Assembly (NCBI RefSeq): GCF_025698545.1
Contig: NC_068576.1
Location: forward strand, 53,354,390-53,418,389
Direction: 5' to 3'
DNA: 64,000 nucleotides
Source: Gossypium raimondii
Taxonomy: Eukaryota; Streptophyta; Magnoliopsida; Malvales; Malvaceae
Of the stretch, positions 12,676 to 25,304 are shown piece by piece. The notes under the pieces were generated by a model. That model worked only from the letters and a program-made list of their open reading frames with translations. It was not told the origin of the DNA and made no database searches. Position numbers and translations under genes: made by a program. Every line of letters begins with the position of its first letter. The first letter of the stretch is position 1.

Positions 12676-15651
12676 TCAAATTTCAATGCGAGAACAATTA
12701 GCAAGTCTAAAGTTGTATTATTTGGTTATTTGAATGAGTGTTAGATCTTCGTAGCACCTTTAGTGTCGGATAAAGATATAATGACTAAAATGTTATAAAT
12801 TTGTAATGCCAGTGACCATTTCAGACAATTTGGATACCCATCCGTTTTCCTCTTATGGTTAGGAATTGCGTTAAGGCTATCAAATATTGAAGCTCTACAA
12901 TGGCAATCGTATTTTTACCAAATCAAACTCATTATGTGTTATACAATATTTTTAAAATCGTATTAGTGGTTAAATCGATCATGTCATTAATTTGTTGGTT
13001 CAGACAGTTCAATTAAAAAATTATTATAAAATTTATAAAAGAATAGTTTCAGTTAATTTTTTAATATGGTTCAACTGATTCACATTAATTCACGATTCAA
13101 TTGATCTAAAATCTATTTTTAATTTAATCGATTGATTTAATCCGATTAAGATAATGCGGATGACTTAATTCTCAACCATAAATAACATTAACTCAAAAGA
13201 ATGATGAATAGTGTTTTGTCATTAAAAAAGTCGAACACGAAAAGAAAATGTAGGACGAATCTTTGAATTGAAATGAGGTGTGAAATAGTAAAGTTAGATA
13301 AAAGTGAAGTGAAAATGATAAGGAATCTTAAACATCATCTTGATCTCGCCTATACTTGGGGAAATATAGAAAAGAACCCTATGTAAACACACTGTGACTT
13401 AACAGGACAAGACACTGCAACCTTACATGTTAAATTATTTCCAGCACTTAGATCTCAATTTTCATTAAAACCCTATTCAGCTCTAAAGCTTATAGTATTA
13501 ATAATACCCGTATAATTGGATTGGCTTGAGTTGAGCTGTGCTAGGCTGGTTGGCTTCACATTTTTTTAGCTTAACCACCTTTCAAACTCATAAATAACTC
13601 CATTTTTTTTGTCATTTTATGGTGTAAACATTTTTTTTTAGAAAAAGGGAAAGATCAATTACAAAATAACATGAGAATCATAAAGCAAAATCTGGTCATC
13701 ATTCCTTATTTCAATAGCAACCTCTATAGATATATTTTGGAAAACGCGGGAGTCACAAAAAATTCTCGTCATCGGCTGCTAAATTTTTATTCCTCATTGT
13801 CCTTAGAGTCTATCATTAATAGACAGTGATATTAATCCATTTTATAGGCTAAACCCATTGTAAACCATCATAAAGTATTCACACTTTTACTTCTTTCTTT
13901 CTTTTTTATATTACATCTATCGACATTAATCCTACAAAATCATCTACAGTAATCACCTCTAGCCGGCGGACGGTAAACCTTTTTTTTCTTTTTAATGTCT
14001 AACTTCAATCGAATTAAATCAAGGCTCCAAAGTCCACAGCCATTTTTTTTATTGACATGTACACTTATATAACGATTAGATTTATTAGGCACTTCACACA
14101 TTAAATCGACTGTCTTTGACAAATATCTCTCGTTTCAATGGTTGAGGATGATAATTTTACAACTTCAAAAATTTATATGAAATGGTTTACAAATATCGGT
14201 AAACTATATATTTATCTAGTAGGAAATGCTCCTATAAATCAAATCCAATGTCCAAAATTGTAAGCTTTGAGGAGGAATTTAGTGTGGATCCAATCTACCC
14301 TAAGAGGCCAAGGCAAAGGAAATAGAAATCTATGGTATCCCTATGGCATAAGTGTACATGTCAATGAAGTTGATTGAGCTAAGCAAAATGGCTGTGGTCG
14401 AACCAAATGTTGAGCTTGAGGTAGAGGTTAAGGCAGAGTGTTATTGCAAAAGATATTTTAGTTATCGTATCTCTCGAACTTAATGAAGTCTAGGATTTCT
14501 TAAATGTAGAGATCTATCATGGAATTATCTAAATCAAGAATAAAGGTTTGATGTATTAATTAGAGGCATTGATAAATTTGACTTTCATTTTCATTTTCAA
14601 TTTTTAAAATTTGACTTTATTATTATTATTCAATTGATAAATTTTACTTTTTTAAAAAATTACTATTTATCTTTTGAAATACTACTATTAAAAGCATTAA
14701 AATTTTAAACCTTAAGAATATTAAAATAGTGTAGACTACATCTTCCAATATTTTCATCTTAACAAATCGAGCTTCTACGACAATAATATTAAACTGGACA
14801 ATAAATGGATTAGACTCTTATCTCATGAATCTTTAAATACCCTTTCTACCCTTCTAAACTTTAGTCCTCCAGATTTGAATTCGTATCTAAAGGGGGCCCT
14901 CACTCTGTCCAGCTCCCATCCTTTCACCACCTGACAAACGAATAAAACCGTTAGGGGTAATCTCGCAATTACATTGAAACCTCAGTGGCAAATTCTACCT
15001 GCGCCGAAATTTCAGTCCCTTCGACATGATCTCGCCACCCGAAACCGCTGTGCTCGAACCCCTATAGTACTGCTTCTCACTTCAAAGACAAAAAGAAATT
15101 CAAATCTAATTCACTCTTTTACCCTCTCCCCACAATCGCTCAACATAACGTTCCACCCTCAAAATTTTCATAAAACATTAGGGATACTTTAGTCAAAATT
15201 AATAAGCAGCCTTATGTTTTTGTTGTTGTTATATTAATCTTCAGAAGCCCATAATTTCAAATTTTGGATCGTTACAATACCTCGGCGCTATAGAAAAAAA
15301 AAAAAAAAGGAAAAAAACGCAGGGCCAGAGTCTGGCTCCGCTAGCTTGTACCTTACGCTATGGATGTTGTCCTTTGTTCTTCGTTTTCTTATTTTTCCCC
15401 CTTTTGATGAAATAAACATTTTTTTTGCTTTGAATGCTACAGTTAAGTTGGTTCAACCGTAGTCATCGCCGTTATCAACTCAAACTCGCCGTTTCCAAGA
15501 TTCCTAGGGTTTCTAAGCGAAAATCAATTTCAAATTTTCGATGGAAATGGCGGCGGACTTTGGTTCTGGTTGTTTCAGGTGAAGTTAGAGCAGCATTGTA
15601 GAGTGAGGAAGAGGGATTAAGTTTTGGAGAGAGAAAGACAAGTAAAGAGAG
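12676..15651. other. Gene-free stretch upstream of the TPX2-like gene
   Basis: AT-rich, non-coding DNA with no repeat boundaries I can define. The last few hundred bases (from about 15300) become less AT-rich and contain a purine-rich leader (gagagaaagacaag) before the ATG at 15652, so they probably include the promoter and 5' untranslated region of the TPX2-like gene. Confidence 0.5.
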
Positions 15652-18600
15652 ATGGAGATGGAGATAGAGGCAGTGTTGGACTTGAGAGAGATCGATCTTA
15701 ATTACGAGTTCGATGCGGCTAGATTCTTTGATTTCACGAGCGAGGAGTCGCCGGTGGAGGCCAGAGAAGCTGAACTTTGGTTCGAGTCGGCCCCAAGTTA
15801 TCCTCCTTCTCGTCAGTTTCTCTTTTGCTTAATAATGTTTGCTTGAAGCAAGAATTTTTCACTATTATTTCAGTTATTATTACTATCTTTCCTTCTTGTT
15901 TGATTAAAGAAAATATGCCGTAGAAATATTTAAATTTCTTTCTTAAAAATAGAGTTATTATATCAATGATTGTCGTTTCTTTACTTTCTTTTGGGTTGTA
16001 GCTTTTGTGACAAAGTTAGTTATAAGAGAGGAAAGTCTCCTGGAAAATGTTACTACATCTCCTAAATGTGATGAAGATACTAATACATTACATGAAAGTG
16101 ATCCGGAAAATATGATGGCGTTGGGATTTTCAGCTGTGTGTACCATTAACAAAGGTACAATTAACCATATTTAGCATCTTATATGAGGTGCTTTTATTTC
16201 TTTGAACTTGCTTTCTGTTTAAATTTTAAGGCCGAATGATATAGTTTAGCTTATATTAATAAAGAGCCGTGGAAGTCGGTTAAGAAGAGGCAGTCTGAGA
16301 CAAGTTTGTGCTTCTGCAGGCAATTATATGAAACATTTGTGTTTGAGTGTTTCTAGAGTTCTTGGTTAAACCCTTGATTAAAAGGGAGGATAGATCACCA
16401 AGAAAATTGTTAAAAAGAAAAAAAAGGATGATTTTCTTCGGAAAATCTGAAAACTGTGCTGGACTGACATTGTTGTTTTTCAGGAAATGAAGGAACTAAG
16501 GGAGGGATCTCCGCCCATATACAGAAAATTTTACAAAATGCTCTGAATAAACCATTCCAGTTAACTTCAGGTGACCAAGACGCTTATTCGAAGTAGTTTT
16601 CAAGCTTTATTATTGTCATTTTTGCCTTCTTTCAAGTATTAAGATTGTTTTTAACATTACTTCCTATACTTTTGCTCACTTCAGTTTTTTCGTTCACTTC
16701 CCAGGGTTGACAACTTACAATCATTTACCCAGTGATAAGTTAAAAACTAGACCCAAGAGTGTAAAACCTGTGCCTAGGAGCTCAACTCTTATGAAACCTA
16801 CTGCTAGCCAGTTAGCCAAACAAAATCGACCCACTCAAGTTGCTACGTCCAGGCAAGTCATGGAAATGCCAAACAGACTTTTCTTTTCTAATTTGATCAT
16901 AGTCTCATTCTCACAATCCTGTATTTCACAAAGAGAGAGTATCTTACCTCTTGGAAGTGTCTGCTTTCAGTTTGAATATTGTTGAGTTTATATCCTATTT
17001 AGCAATATTAGATCCTTAAATTAAGGTTTTTCTATTTTGGTTTGGTTTTGTAGATTTCAGAAGCTACTGGTTCTAAACAGTAACAGAAGCCTAGGTAATT
17101 CTTCTGTGGTTGAAAGTCAAGCTGCCAAGAGGCAAAAGCTAGAGGGAGGTCTCTTGCATAAGGTACATGAGTTCGTGAAATTCCCCTCCTCCCACCATGG
17201 TTGCTCATACTTTGCAGGATTTCTCATGGCAGCTATTTGTATAATGTGTTGGTTTTAAATCATAATGAAGTGGTTTTTATATGGGAACCTTGCCTTTTAA
17301 TGTTTGCAAGTTGGCAACTCAAATGAGTGCATGTAATCGTAAGGTCCTCCTACAGGTTTTGTTTTTCATAATATGAAGTAACAAACCAATTAAAACTGAG
17401 AATAGAGGCAAACTAGATGTTGCATAGATCAGTTCTCCTAGTGGGCATCTAACTTCACTTTTCCCACACTAGATCTCTGATGTTGGTATTTGAAATTTAT
17501 CATTAATTTCTATTACTATTATGGTTCAGTTTACATGTTTATTGAATAAGCTTCTGGTTTGGGCTAACTTTTGTTCTGCATGGCAGGTTGAGGAGGTGAA
17601 GCAGCAAACCACTTTGGTCCACAAGGCACCTAAAAAGGTACATTGAATTATGTTTAGTTTTTGGAAGTGCAGTTGGATCTTAACCCGTGTTGCGTCTAAA
17701 ATATTCTGAGATTTTCATTGTGGTTATGCAGGATGGAACTAAAGATAGAAATGCCATCAATACCAAGCTCAGGCTTACCATTCCAAGGGAACCTGAGCTT
17801 GAAACAGCACACAGGGCTCAAAGAATTCGGTTAGTTCAGGTCACTGTTTCTTTACATGTTGAGGTGTAAAGTATAGGTATTATTAACAAGCTGCTGGTGC
17901 GATATTGTCTTCATTTCAGGCCTAAGAATGATACAGAAGAAGAGCATGTTACATCTGTCACACATAGATTCAAAGCACGCCCATTGAATAGAAAAGTTGG
18001 TACTTATGATTTTACGAAAGGGACATCCTTCAAATCTGATTTTGTTGTGCTTTTGATCTCAAATATATGTTTAAAAATTGCAGATTCTCGAGGCTCCTTC
18101 ATTGCCTCTTCCAAAAAAGAGTGTTCCAAAGTTGCCAGAGTTTCAAGTAAGTGATGAACAGTAATTTCTTGCTTGTTCCTGAACTAATAGGATTTTGCAG
18201 AAGCATCGAAAGCAATATTTTTTTTACCAAAACGAGGTTGCTTGTCCTCCATATGTAGCTTAGATTGCTGTCTTATTTCTCCTCAGGAATTTCACCTGAA
18301 GACACAGGAAAGGGCAGTGCATCTCTCATCAGCTGTATTCTCCTCTTCAACCCATACAAATGCTGTTGATAAGGTTTGCTGCTGATATTTTTATTTGTCA
18401 TCTTAACTTAGGCTTTTTCATATCTGGAAAATTTTTGCTCTTGCAGGGGTTTGAGAAACCTTGTATAATTTCTGCTAATGGCAATGAAACTAGAGAAGCC
18501 AGAAGGTACAGTGCTTTAAAATCCAACTATCTAGAGACTGTAGTTTTATACAGAATATACGATGTAGGTATCTATTCAAGCATACATTTATTCTTGTGCT

Positions 18601-19574
18601 AATTCTTTTGTATGTGGGTCCCTTTGTGTTTCTTAGTTTTAAGTTCGTATTGAATCTGATAAAGGAGTGACACTGGTTTTTTTTTTTTTGCATCCTTAGA
18701 CCTAGTTTCATGGATGCCACTAGCCAGGATGTCTGTGACAAAAAGTACAACTTCAAAGCTCGTCCTTTAAATAGGAAGGTAAAGAAAGAACAAATTACAT
18801 CAATGTATTGTTTGTTTAAATGCTTGAGCTAGGTATCAATAAATATATAATTCCCTCTGCAGATATTTTCCAGTAAAGGTGATATTGGTGTTTTTCGAAA
18901 TATCAAGAGGGAAACCACGGTGCCAATGGTATAGCATAGAATATCTTTCCTCTCCATATACACACTGATTGTTTGCTGAATTGTTTGAGATGATATTGTG
19001 CTTTGTCTATCAAACAGGAATTTAATTTCCATACGGAGAAGAGGGTTCCGCAAAATCCACCCATTGAACTTTTTAGTAAGGTAAACCTGAATATGATTTT
19101 CAGTTATGCTTAATTGGTGTACATCCTTTTATATTTCTAATTAACATTTAAAATGTTTGATCTTTTCAGGGTTTTATTGATTGCATGATATTTTTTTTTC
19201 TTTTCTAAATACTCTATTTCTGCCTATTTTGCTTGCAGCTATCTCTTACAGCTGAGCTACAGCCAAGCAATGGATCTCAGATGACGTCCTCTCGCCCTAC
19301 CTTCACATCTACAAAGGTTATCCTGGTATGTCAACTGTATTTTCTGTTTAGCACTTATAAATTTTCAATCTTTCTTAGTGTGGTATTCATATAGTTCTTC
19401 TTTGGTATAAGGGCTCAAAAGAAAATAGATTAACTTCTTTCCAACCAGAAAACGAGGTAATTGTTGTAATTTCTGCCTCTCCCTCCTCCCCCACCATCTT
19501 GTAGTACATCTAATGACCTTTTCTTACAGATGAGATATTTGGCAAAAGAGAAAACACTTCTATGGGGGAGATAG
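15652..19574 (+). CDS. TPX2-like microtubule-associated protein
   Basis: Spindle/microtubule factor of the TPX2 family, probably nuclear and spindle-associated. Exons: 15652-15811, 16002-16154, 16484-16570, 16705-16852, 17054-17162, 17587-17637, 17732-17829, 17920-17995, 18084-18146, 18287-18373, 18447-18505, 18700-18778, 18863-18928, 19018-19080, 19239-19316, 19412-19456 and 19530-19574 (488 residues). The N-terminal YEFDAARFFDF matches the Aurora-binding motif of TPX2, and ELWFESAPSYPPSPF follows. Two FKARPLNRK motifs and EFHLKTQERA mark the TPX2 repeats. A KEN motif lies at 462-464. The length is nearer the short TPX2-like proteins (At4g22860/At4g11990) than full TPX2. Intron 4 uses a GC donor. 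The last exon probably carries a frameshift: another frame leads through a further intron to the end RSLGIR at 19720. Confidence 0.88.
16853..17053 (+). other. GC-AG intron of the TPX2-like gene
   Basis: The donor reads CAG|GCAAGT, a strong match to the plant GC-donor consensus, and the acceptor is TTTTGTAG. Splicing here keeps the frame (ATSRFQKLL). The nearest GT, at 16857, would put the next exon in a frame with an early stop, so the GC donor is needed. Confidence 0.8.
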
Positions 19575-21329
19575 TCACTGAAGTTGGTAACCAATTGAGC
19601 ACAAGGTCCGTTGGGATCATTAACACAATAATCTCTCTTTCGTCTTCCCTTCTTAATTGTTGATTTTCAAGAACAAATTACTCTACATAGAGATTACACA
19701 GGAGCTTGGGCATCCGCTGAAAGTGAAGGCACGCTCCCTAATGGTTTCTCATCATGTCGACATCTTAATATGCTGCTGTTGATTCAGAATTTTGACGGAT
19801 CAACAGTTTGACAAATGCATAGATCTCATCAACATAGTTTTTCTATCCCTTGTTGCAGTATATGGAATCTGTGGAATATCCATTAGAAAGTTTATATTTA
19901 AAGGAACTGGTTGTTAGATGTACTTTCGTGCTCCATATACTTCTGGGTCACAACTGACCAAGTGCATAATAATACAAGGAAAATGTTATACATATCTGTA
20001 CAGCCCCAAATCTGCCATTGTTTCAGTCACTTTCTCCATTGTATTCTTTGTCCACATGCTTTATACCATAAGCATTTTTGAAGGGCCACTTCGCCTTGTA
20101 TTTGTTATAGCAGTGGCGAGACCATTAGGAGACATTGTCTGCAAAAGGAATGCACGAAAAAAGGGTTCGACATGAATAACATAGATATGAGAGCCCCTTG
20201 CTTAAAACTCAAGGAACCTGTTTTGCATACTTGATTCTTTATTTTGTTCTTGCTGGAACACGCTTGCTTGCGTACTCTTAAGGACAGATTTGGATAGAAG
20301 GCCAAAAATAAAACCTGTAGGTAGTGTTTTAGTGCTTTCTGATGTTATGATTTCAATGAAACGTTATTGTTGAATAAGTTATAATGTTTGATATACATAA
20401 AAATGTATTGATTAAAATCTTACGAAAATTACATAATTTGTTTCACTAAATACTTTTTAGGATTGTAATGATAATTTCTTTAATTTAACTTTATTACATA
20501 AAAGATAATTCTCATATTTTATTTTTAAAGTAAATTTTATTTTTAACAAATATTTGGATTAAATATTTAATAATAAAATTTAATTGATAAATTTTAAATT
20601 ATTTTAAAATTTTAATTTTAAATAGAATTAAAATTGTTTTAAATTTGTCTTGCTTGTATTTTTAAATATAATAAGACATATATAAATTCATGGATATATA
20701 AAACTTATTTTGAAAATTAAAAAAAAAACTCGAAATCATGTTTTATTTTAGCTAAAGCTAACCCATAGATATATAAAAAATTAGTTGATTTCAAATATTA
20801 TTTTGAGCAAAACTAAAAATAATTAAATCATAATAATGTAAAACCATAAGCCATACGAGTTAAATGGAACAATTCTACCTATATTCTCCAAAAAAACTAA
20901 GTATTTATATAAATAGAAGTGCTAAATCAAATTTCTAGCTAGGAAAAAAGTAAAATTAGAAAAAGGAATTTACTTATGAAGAATCCGTTAAGTAATAGAA
21001 AAATAGTAATTTTCGACCTTTTATCATGGTAATCACATTGAGATGGTTATGAGAAAGTAAAAATTAAATTTTAAAGAAAGTAAATATAATTTGACTTGCC
21101 AAACGTTGGAATCACTTTCTAACTGACTAAATTTCTAAAAGAGAAATGACTACTTCCCATCGTATCAAACCCTACGATTGTGTAATTTTGATATGATATG
21201 AGAATTAATATATTGAGTTTTAAATGTAGGCATAATATTTTTAACTTAATGACACATGTAATATATTAACAATGTGGACTAAAGTTGGAAGGCATTAACA
21301 TGGTTTGGCTTTAGTTCTTTATATATTCG

Positions 21330-21475
21330 TTAGCACATTTCAACCATCACGGTTTGAATCTTGCCAACAATTTCATTTGATGGGTGTTCCATAAACACTA
21401 CATGCATTCCTCCCTTCATCTGAACTTTTTCTAGGGTGGAAGGCAGAGCAATGGAAATGAGACTATCAATATCAA
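21330..21475 (-). pseudogene. Unrecognised ORF fragment
   Basis: Reading the minus strand gives an uninterrupted, protein-like stretch that includes IALPSTLEKVQMKGG and FMEHPSNEIVGKIQ and then stops. Composition is balanced, unlike the surrounding low-complexity DNA, and there is a stop codon immediately upstream and no start. It may be an exon remnant of a lost gene or chance. I do not recognise the family. Confidence 0.25.
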
Positions 21476-21830
21476 ATTACAGCATGTAAAAAGGGGTCTC
21501 ACAAATTTCAGAATTGAAATATGCACAAGGAATGAGAAAGCATATTATAAACTTCAGTTTTCTTATTTGCAACCCAGTCAAATCTCTCTTTGTTTAATAT
21601 TCACACACATGGCAGGCCATTTTCGCAATGTGTCAAATGAAAACCATGAAATTACAGTTAACCATTTTGAAATAGTCCACTATAGGAACAGTTCTAAAGA
21701 AATTAAATATTCTAAACCTGCTTGATTCTTGAAGCTTTTTGTACCCTCTTCCATGCCATTTGGCTGTGCCGATCTTAGCCGAATTCACATATACCGAAAT
21801 TAATAGTCTGCCTATGTGCATCAGAAACCT

Positions 21831-21838
21831 TATAAATA
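21831..21838 (+). promoter_or_regulatory. TATA box of the phytocyanin gene
   Basis: TATAAATA lies 88 bases before the ATG at 21919. A second candidate, TATAAAG, lies near 21869. The spacing suits a short 5' leader. Confidence 0.5.
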
Positions 21839-21918
21839 GTCTGCCTATGAAACTCTTCAATGCGACCATATAAAGAACACACCATCAAGAAAACTAAAGA
21901 ACAGTTGCTGACTCCACA

Positions 21919-22518
21919 ATGGCCTCTTCCAACATCTTCTTCATCATAGCTATTGTTGCTTTCTTTGCAGTTCCTTCATGTTTGGCCACCGACTTTACTG
22001 TTGGTGATGAGAAAGGATGGAGTCTTGACTTTGATTACCAAAGTTGGGCAGCTGGAAAGGAATTTCATGTGGGAGATAAGCTTGGTAAACCAACCTTCTC
22101 TCTCTATCTATAATCTAAAAATCATACATATATATACATTTAAAGTGATGAAAACATCTAAACAATTACAATTCTTCATGCAGTGTTCAATTATAGAGCA
22201 GGAGTTCACAATGTGATTGGTGTTAGTGGAATTGAGTTCCAACAATGTCAAGCATCAAGTAACAACACTGTTCGCTCCACTGGCAACGATGTGATCACAC
22301 TTTCTACTCCAGGAAGAAAATGGTACATCTGTGGTGTACCCGGCCACTGTGCAGCCCGGAACATGAAGCTTAACATAACTGTGCTTGCTCAAGTGGGATC
22401 TCCGGCTACCGCTCCCGGTTCACCAACGTCACCATCTGCTGCAACACCAAATGTGGCGTTTAGCTTTTATGGATGGATTGCTGTCATGGTTAGCTTCATT
22501 GGGTTGGTCTTTGTTTGA
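21919..22518 (+). CDS. Phytocyanin (blue copper protein), probably GPI-anchored
   Basis: Secreted type-1 copper protein of the phytocyanin family. Two exons, 21919-22084 and 22184-22518, with the single intron after DKL that is usual in this family; 166 residues. A signal peptide (1-23) is followed by the plastocyanin-like domain (TDFTVGDEKGW to NITVL). Likely copper ligands are His64, Cys105 and His110 in YICGVPGHC, with Met116 as the possible axial ligand; Cys77 and Cys111 can form the usual disulphide. The spacing from His110 to Met116 is six residues, against five in plantacyanin, uclacyanin and stellacyanin types, leaving Asn115 at the usual axial position. A short Pro/Ser/Thr-rich stretch and a hydrophobic C terminus suggest a GPI anchor. 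Confidence 0.88.
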
Positions 22519-22954
22519 TGGTTCAATGGTCTTCTACATCCATATTCCTAGGTTAAACTGTTGTTGAGTATTCGTGTTTTTAAATTCCCTACTTTGTTTT
22601 TTTTTTTTAAGAGAATTGATTTGTGATCGTTTCTTTAAGGCTTATGACAGTACTTACCAAATCCCATCTCATAATTTCCATCTTCAAGGGAAAAATTAAT
22701 AATGGTGGAATTGCACCAATCATGTTGAATTTCATGATCAAGAAATTAAAACACGTGATTAATTGAACACTAACAGTAAAGGATAAATTACCGAATTCAT
22801 GATAAAGATTAAATTTAATGTGATTATAACATGATTAATTTAACGTGATTCGGTAATTGTTTCTTTGTCTAACATTATTATAATTGAATCACGTTTTTAA
22901 CATGATTTAACGTGGTTCGATAATCATGTTTCGAGTATTAATTAATCACCAATC

Positions 22955-23079
22955 AATTTAGTTTTGATTCTAAAACTTTTAACCCTCAACATTAACAAAG
23001 AAAACCAAAACTGCAAAAAGACCAAATTATAGAAGGTAAAAATGTTGAGAGTTCGATTTTTTAGAATCAAGACTAAATT
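22955..23079. repeat. Foldback (inverted repeat), possible small MITE remnant
   Basis: Arms of 39 bases at 22955-22993 and 23041-23079 are inverted copies with about 33 of 39 matches by eye, separated by 47 bases. The left arm starts AATTTAGTTTTGATTCTAAA. I see no clear target duplication, so its class is open. Confidence 0.55.
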
Positions 23080-24719
23080 AAGACAATATATAAATGTTGA
23101 AGGATAAAATTACTGTTATGCCCATTTTAAAAGCTACCATGGTGACTAAAGATAAATTAAATAATTAAATAATTAAATGATAACTTTTGATAATAAAAAA
23201 GAATTTTAATAATAGTTGGATAAGTAGTTTACCCTTAAAAAAACACAATGGGCTTAAATACTGAGGTGATAGACAAAAGAGAAAGGTATTGAATAGCAGC
23301 TAAATTTGAGAAAGAGTTTAGAACCAACCGCATGAGGAGAGGGCTTGATTCATCTCCATTTCCCACACTCTCCTCCAACAATAAAAAAAAGGTGGACATT
23401 TTTTTTATTCTGGTTTAAAGTTCATTCTCGAACGTGACTGTCATCCTTCAGATCACACTCACATGCTCCATTGTTGTATGGCAAAGGGAGCCCCCACACT
23501 GTTACCGTCTCATCCAAGATTGGGTTTAATTTTGTAGTTCAAACCTCCTGTTTTTAGAATGTGTTGTTGTAAACAGGGATCCAACAACCAGTAAGTAAAG
23601 ACGTAAACGTGGTCACCCTTACAACACCAGACAAACAAATAATAATATGGTACAATTTGCGGTGCTGTCAGAATGGAAATCTGAAACATTTAATGAAAGA
23701 TGAAAGTGGAATCATAGGTTAGATTCAATGTTTTTTCAAACAAGCATCGGCCAGATGGATTTGTTTGAAAGAGTTAGATTGGCTAAATAGATGAAACCGA
23801 GCTAAAAATCGATTAAATTAGTGATTAAATATATTTTCTCTAAAAATTAATTAAATTAAACAAATCGATAATCTTGCCACTTAATCTAGGGATGAATCTG
23901 AAAATGTTGGTTAAATTTCTTATATTAAACTTCTTATATTGATTGCAAGGAAGGCCAAGTAATTAAAACAGACGGAAGCAGGCCACGTTTTCTTGAATTG
24001 CCTTTAACTGACATCCAAGATCGACTGAGACAAGCCATGTATTAATACGACTCCAACACAAACAAAAATTTAAAGCTAAAGTCACTCCGAGAGTAAAATT
24101 CTAACCACCACCACAACTTTGAAAAGCCCTATGTCCCTCGGTGCAAGTTGCTGATTGGAAACCGTCACAATCAAGCCACATCCAGCTTAAACTACTAGAC
24201 ACATGCATACCAAGTTAAACAGGACAGGCCTGTTCCATGGAATTTCACGATAAGACTAAATGAATTCACATTGATTTGACGTTTTAAAACGTTGGCTAAA
24301 GTGAAAGCTCGATCACTCAGGGAAAAGAAAAAGGCTTTACAATCAAAGTTAACATACAGCATGTTAGACAATGAAAACGCCTATCTAGGACTATTCCAAG
24401 TACCTAGCATTTAAAGTAAATGAATGGTGTCAATGACCTCAAAGGTTATCAAGAAATAGTCCTAAAGGTTGATTCATTGTCCATCAATTTTAAAACTTAA
24501 AAACCTTAAATTTTAGACCACAATTCTATTTAACACATGAAAATGCACCCTGAAAAAAATTATTAATCATGCATATAAATAGATCATCCGAGTAACCATC
24601 AAGTACTGTCAAATTATTATAACATACGGAGCTAAGAATTGATATAGCCCAAACTAAAGCTAACTAATTGGGACTAACTGAACTAAAACTTTCATACAAA
24701 ACAAGACTTAGAGACCTAT

Positions 24720-24806
24720 GTGTATAACCACACATTATAAATTTCGAACTTAAGTACTCAAGACCCAAGGGCTCAACATTTGCTAACTGAACCAAGTTCT
24801 CATTCG
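24720..24806 (-). repeat. SINE-like fragment, family B
   Basis: This stretch shares 'agtactcaagaccc' and flanking positions with 55454-55550. Read on the minus strand both have a tRNA-like order: an A-box-like segment (gttcagttagcaaatg), then 'gggtcttgagtac', then 'gttcgaa' or a degraded form. Probably two old copies of one tRNA-derived SINE. Confidence 0.4.
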
Positions 24807-25304
24807 CAGCATCAGCAAATTTAATTAGAAGAAACATAAAGTGAATAATGCAACAGCAAGATATACCCAACATATTGTAGTGGGAAAACTTTGTTTCTCA
24901 GCCATAAAACATAATAAACGAATATCTGAATTTGAGTCTTTATCAGCAGCACTCCATATTAAAGCAGCAGAAGCATATTATATAAAATTACAAACAGGGG
25001 AAAAGTGGAAGAGAGAATTTTATTCTCTTAAACCACCCCAAAAACAAAAAGGGAAAATAAAATGAAAACAAAGAGCATTTAACCCTTTTTCCCTCGATCG
25101 TTCCTATACAATCCAATCACAGTTTTCTTTCTTATCCAAATTCTCTTCTTTGATTATTTCCCTCCATTAAATCTAATCAAAAGTTTAACAAAAATTAAAA
25201 GCAAGGAATTGTAGTGAATAATAAAAAAGAGGAAAAAAAATTGTGACAATCAAAATGAATCCCATCCCATCCAATCTTATCTTTTTTTTTTTCTTTTAAT
25301 CTTA

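Larger units (their letters stand above)
19721..21918. other. Gene-free stretch between the TPX2-like gene and the phytocyanin
   Basis: The first 600 bases are the likely 3' untranslated region and flank of the TPX2-like gene. From 20380 to 21250 the DNA is very AT-rich with no coding signal. A short unrecognised minus-strand frame lies at 21330-21475 (listed separately). The last 100 bases hold the phytocyanin core promoter. Confidence 0.5.
22519..25304. other. Gene-free stretch
   Basis: Mostly AT-rich intergenic DNA. It contains a foldback pair at 22955-23079 and a SINE-like fragment near 24720-24806, both listed separately. The final 250 bases are the probable 3' untranslated region of the translocator on the minus strand. 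Confidence 0.5.
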
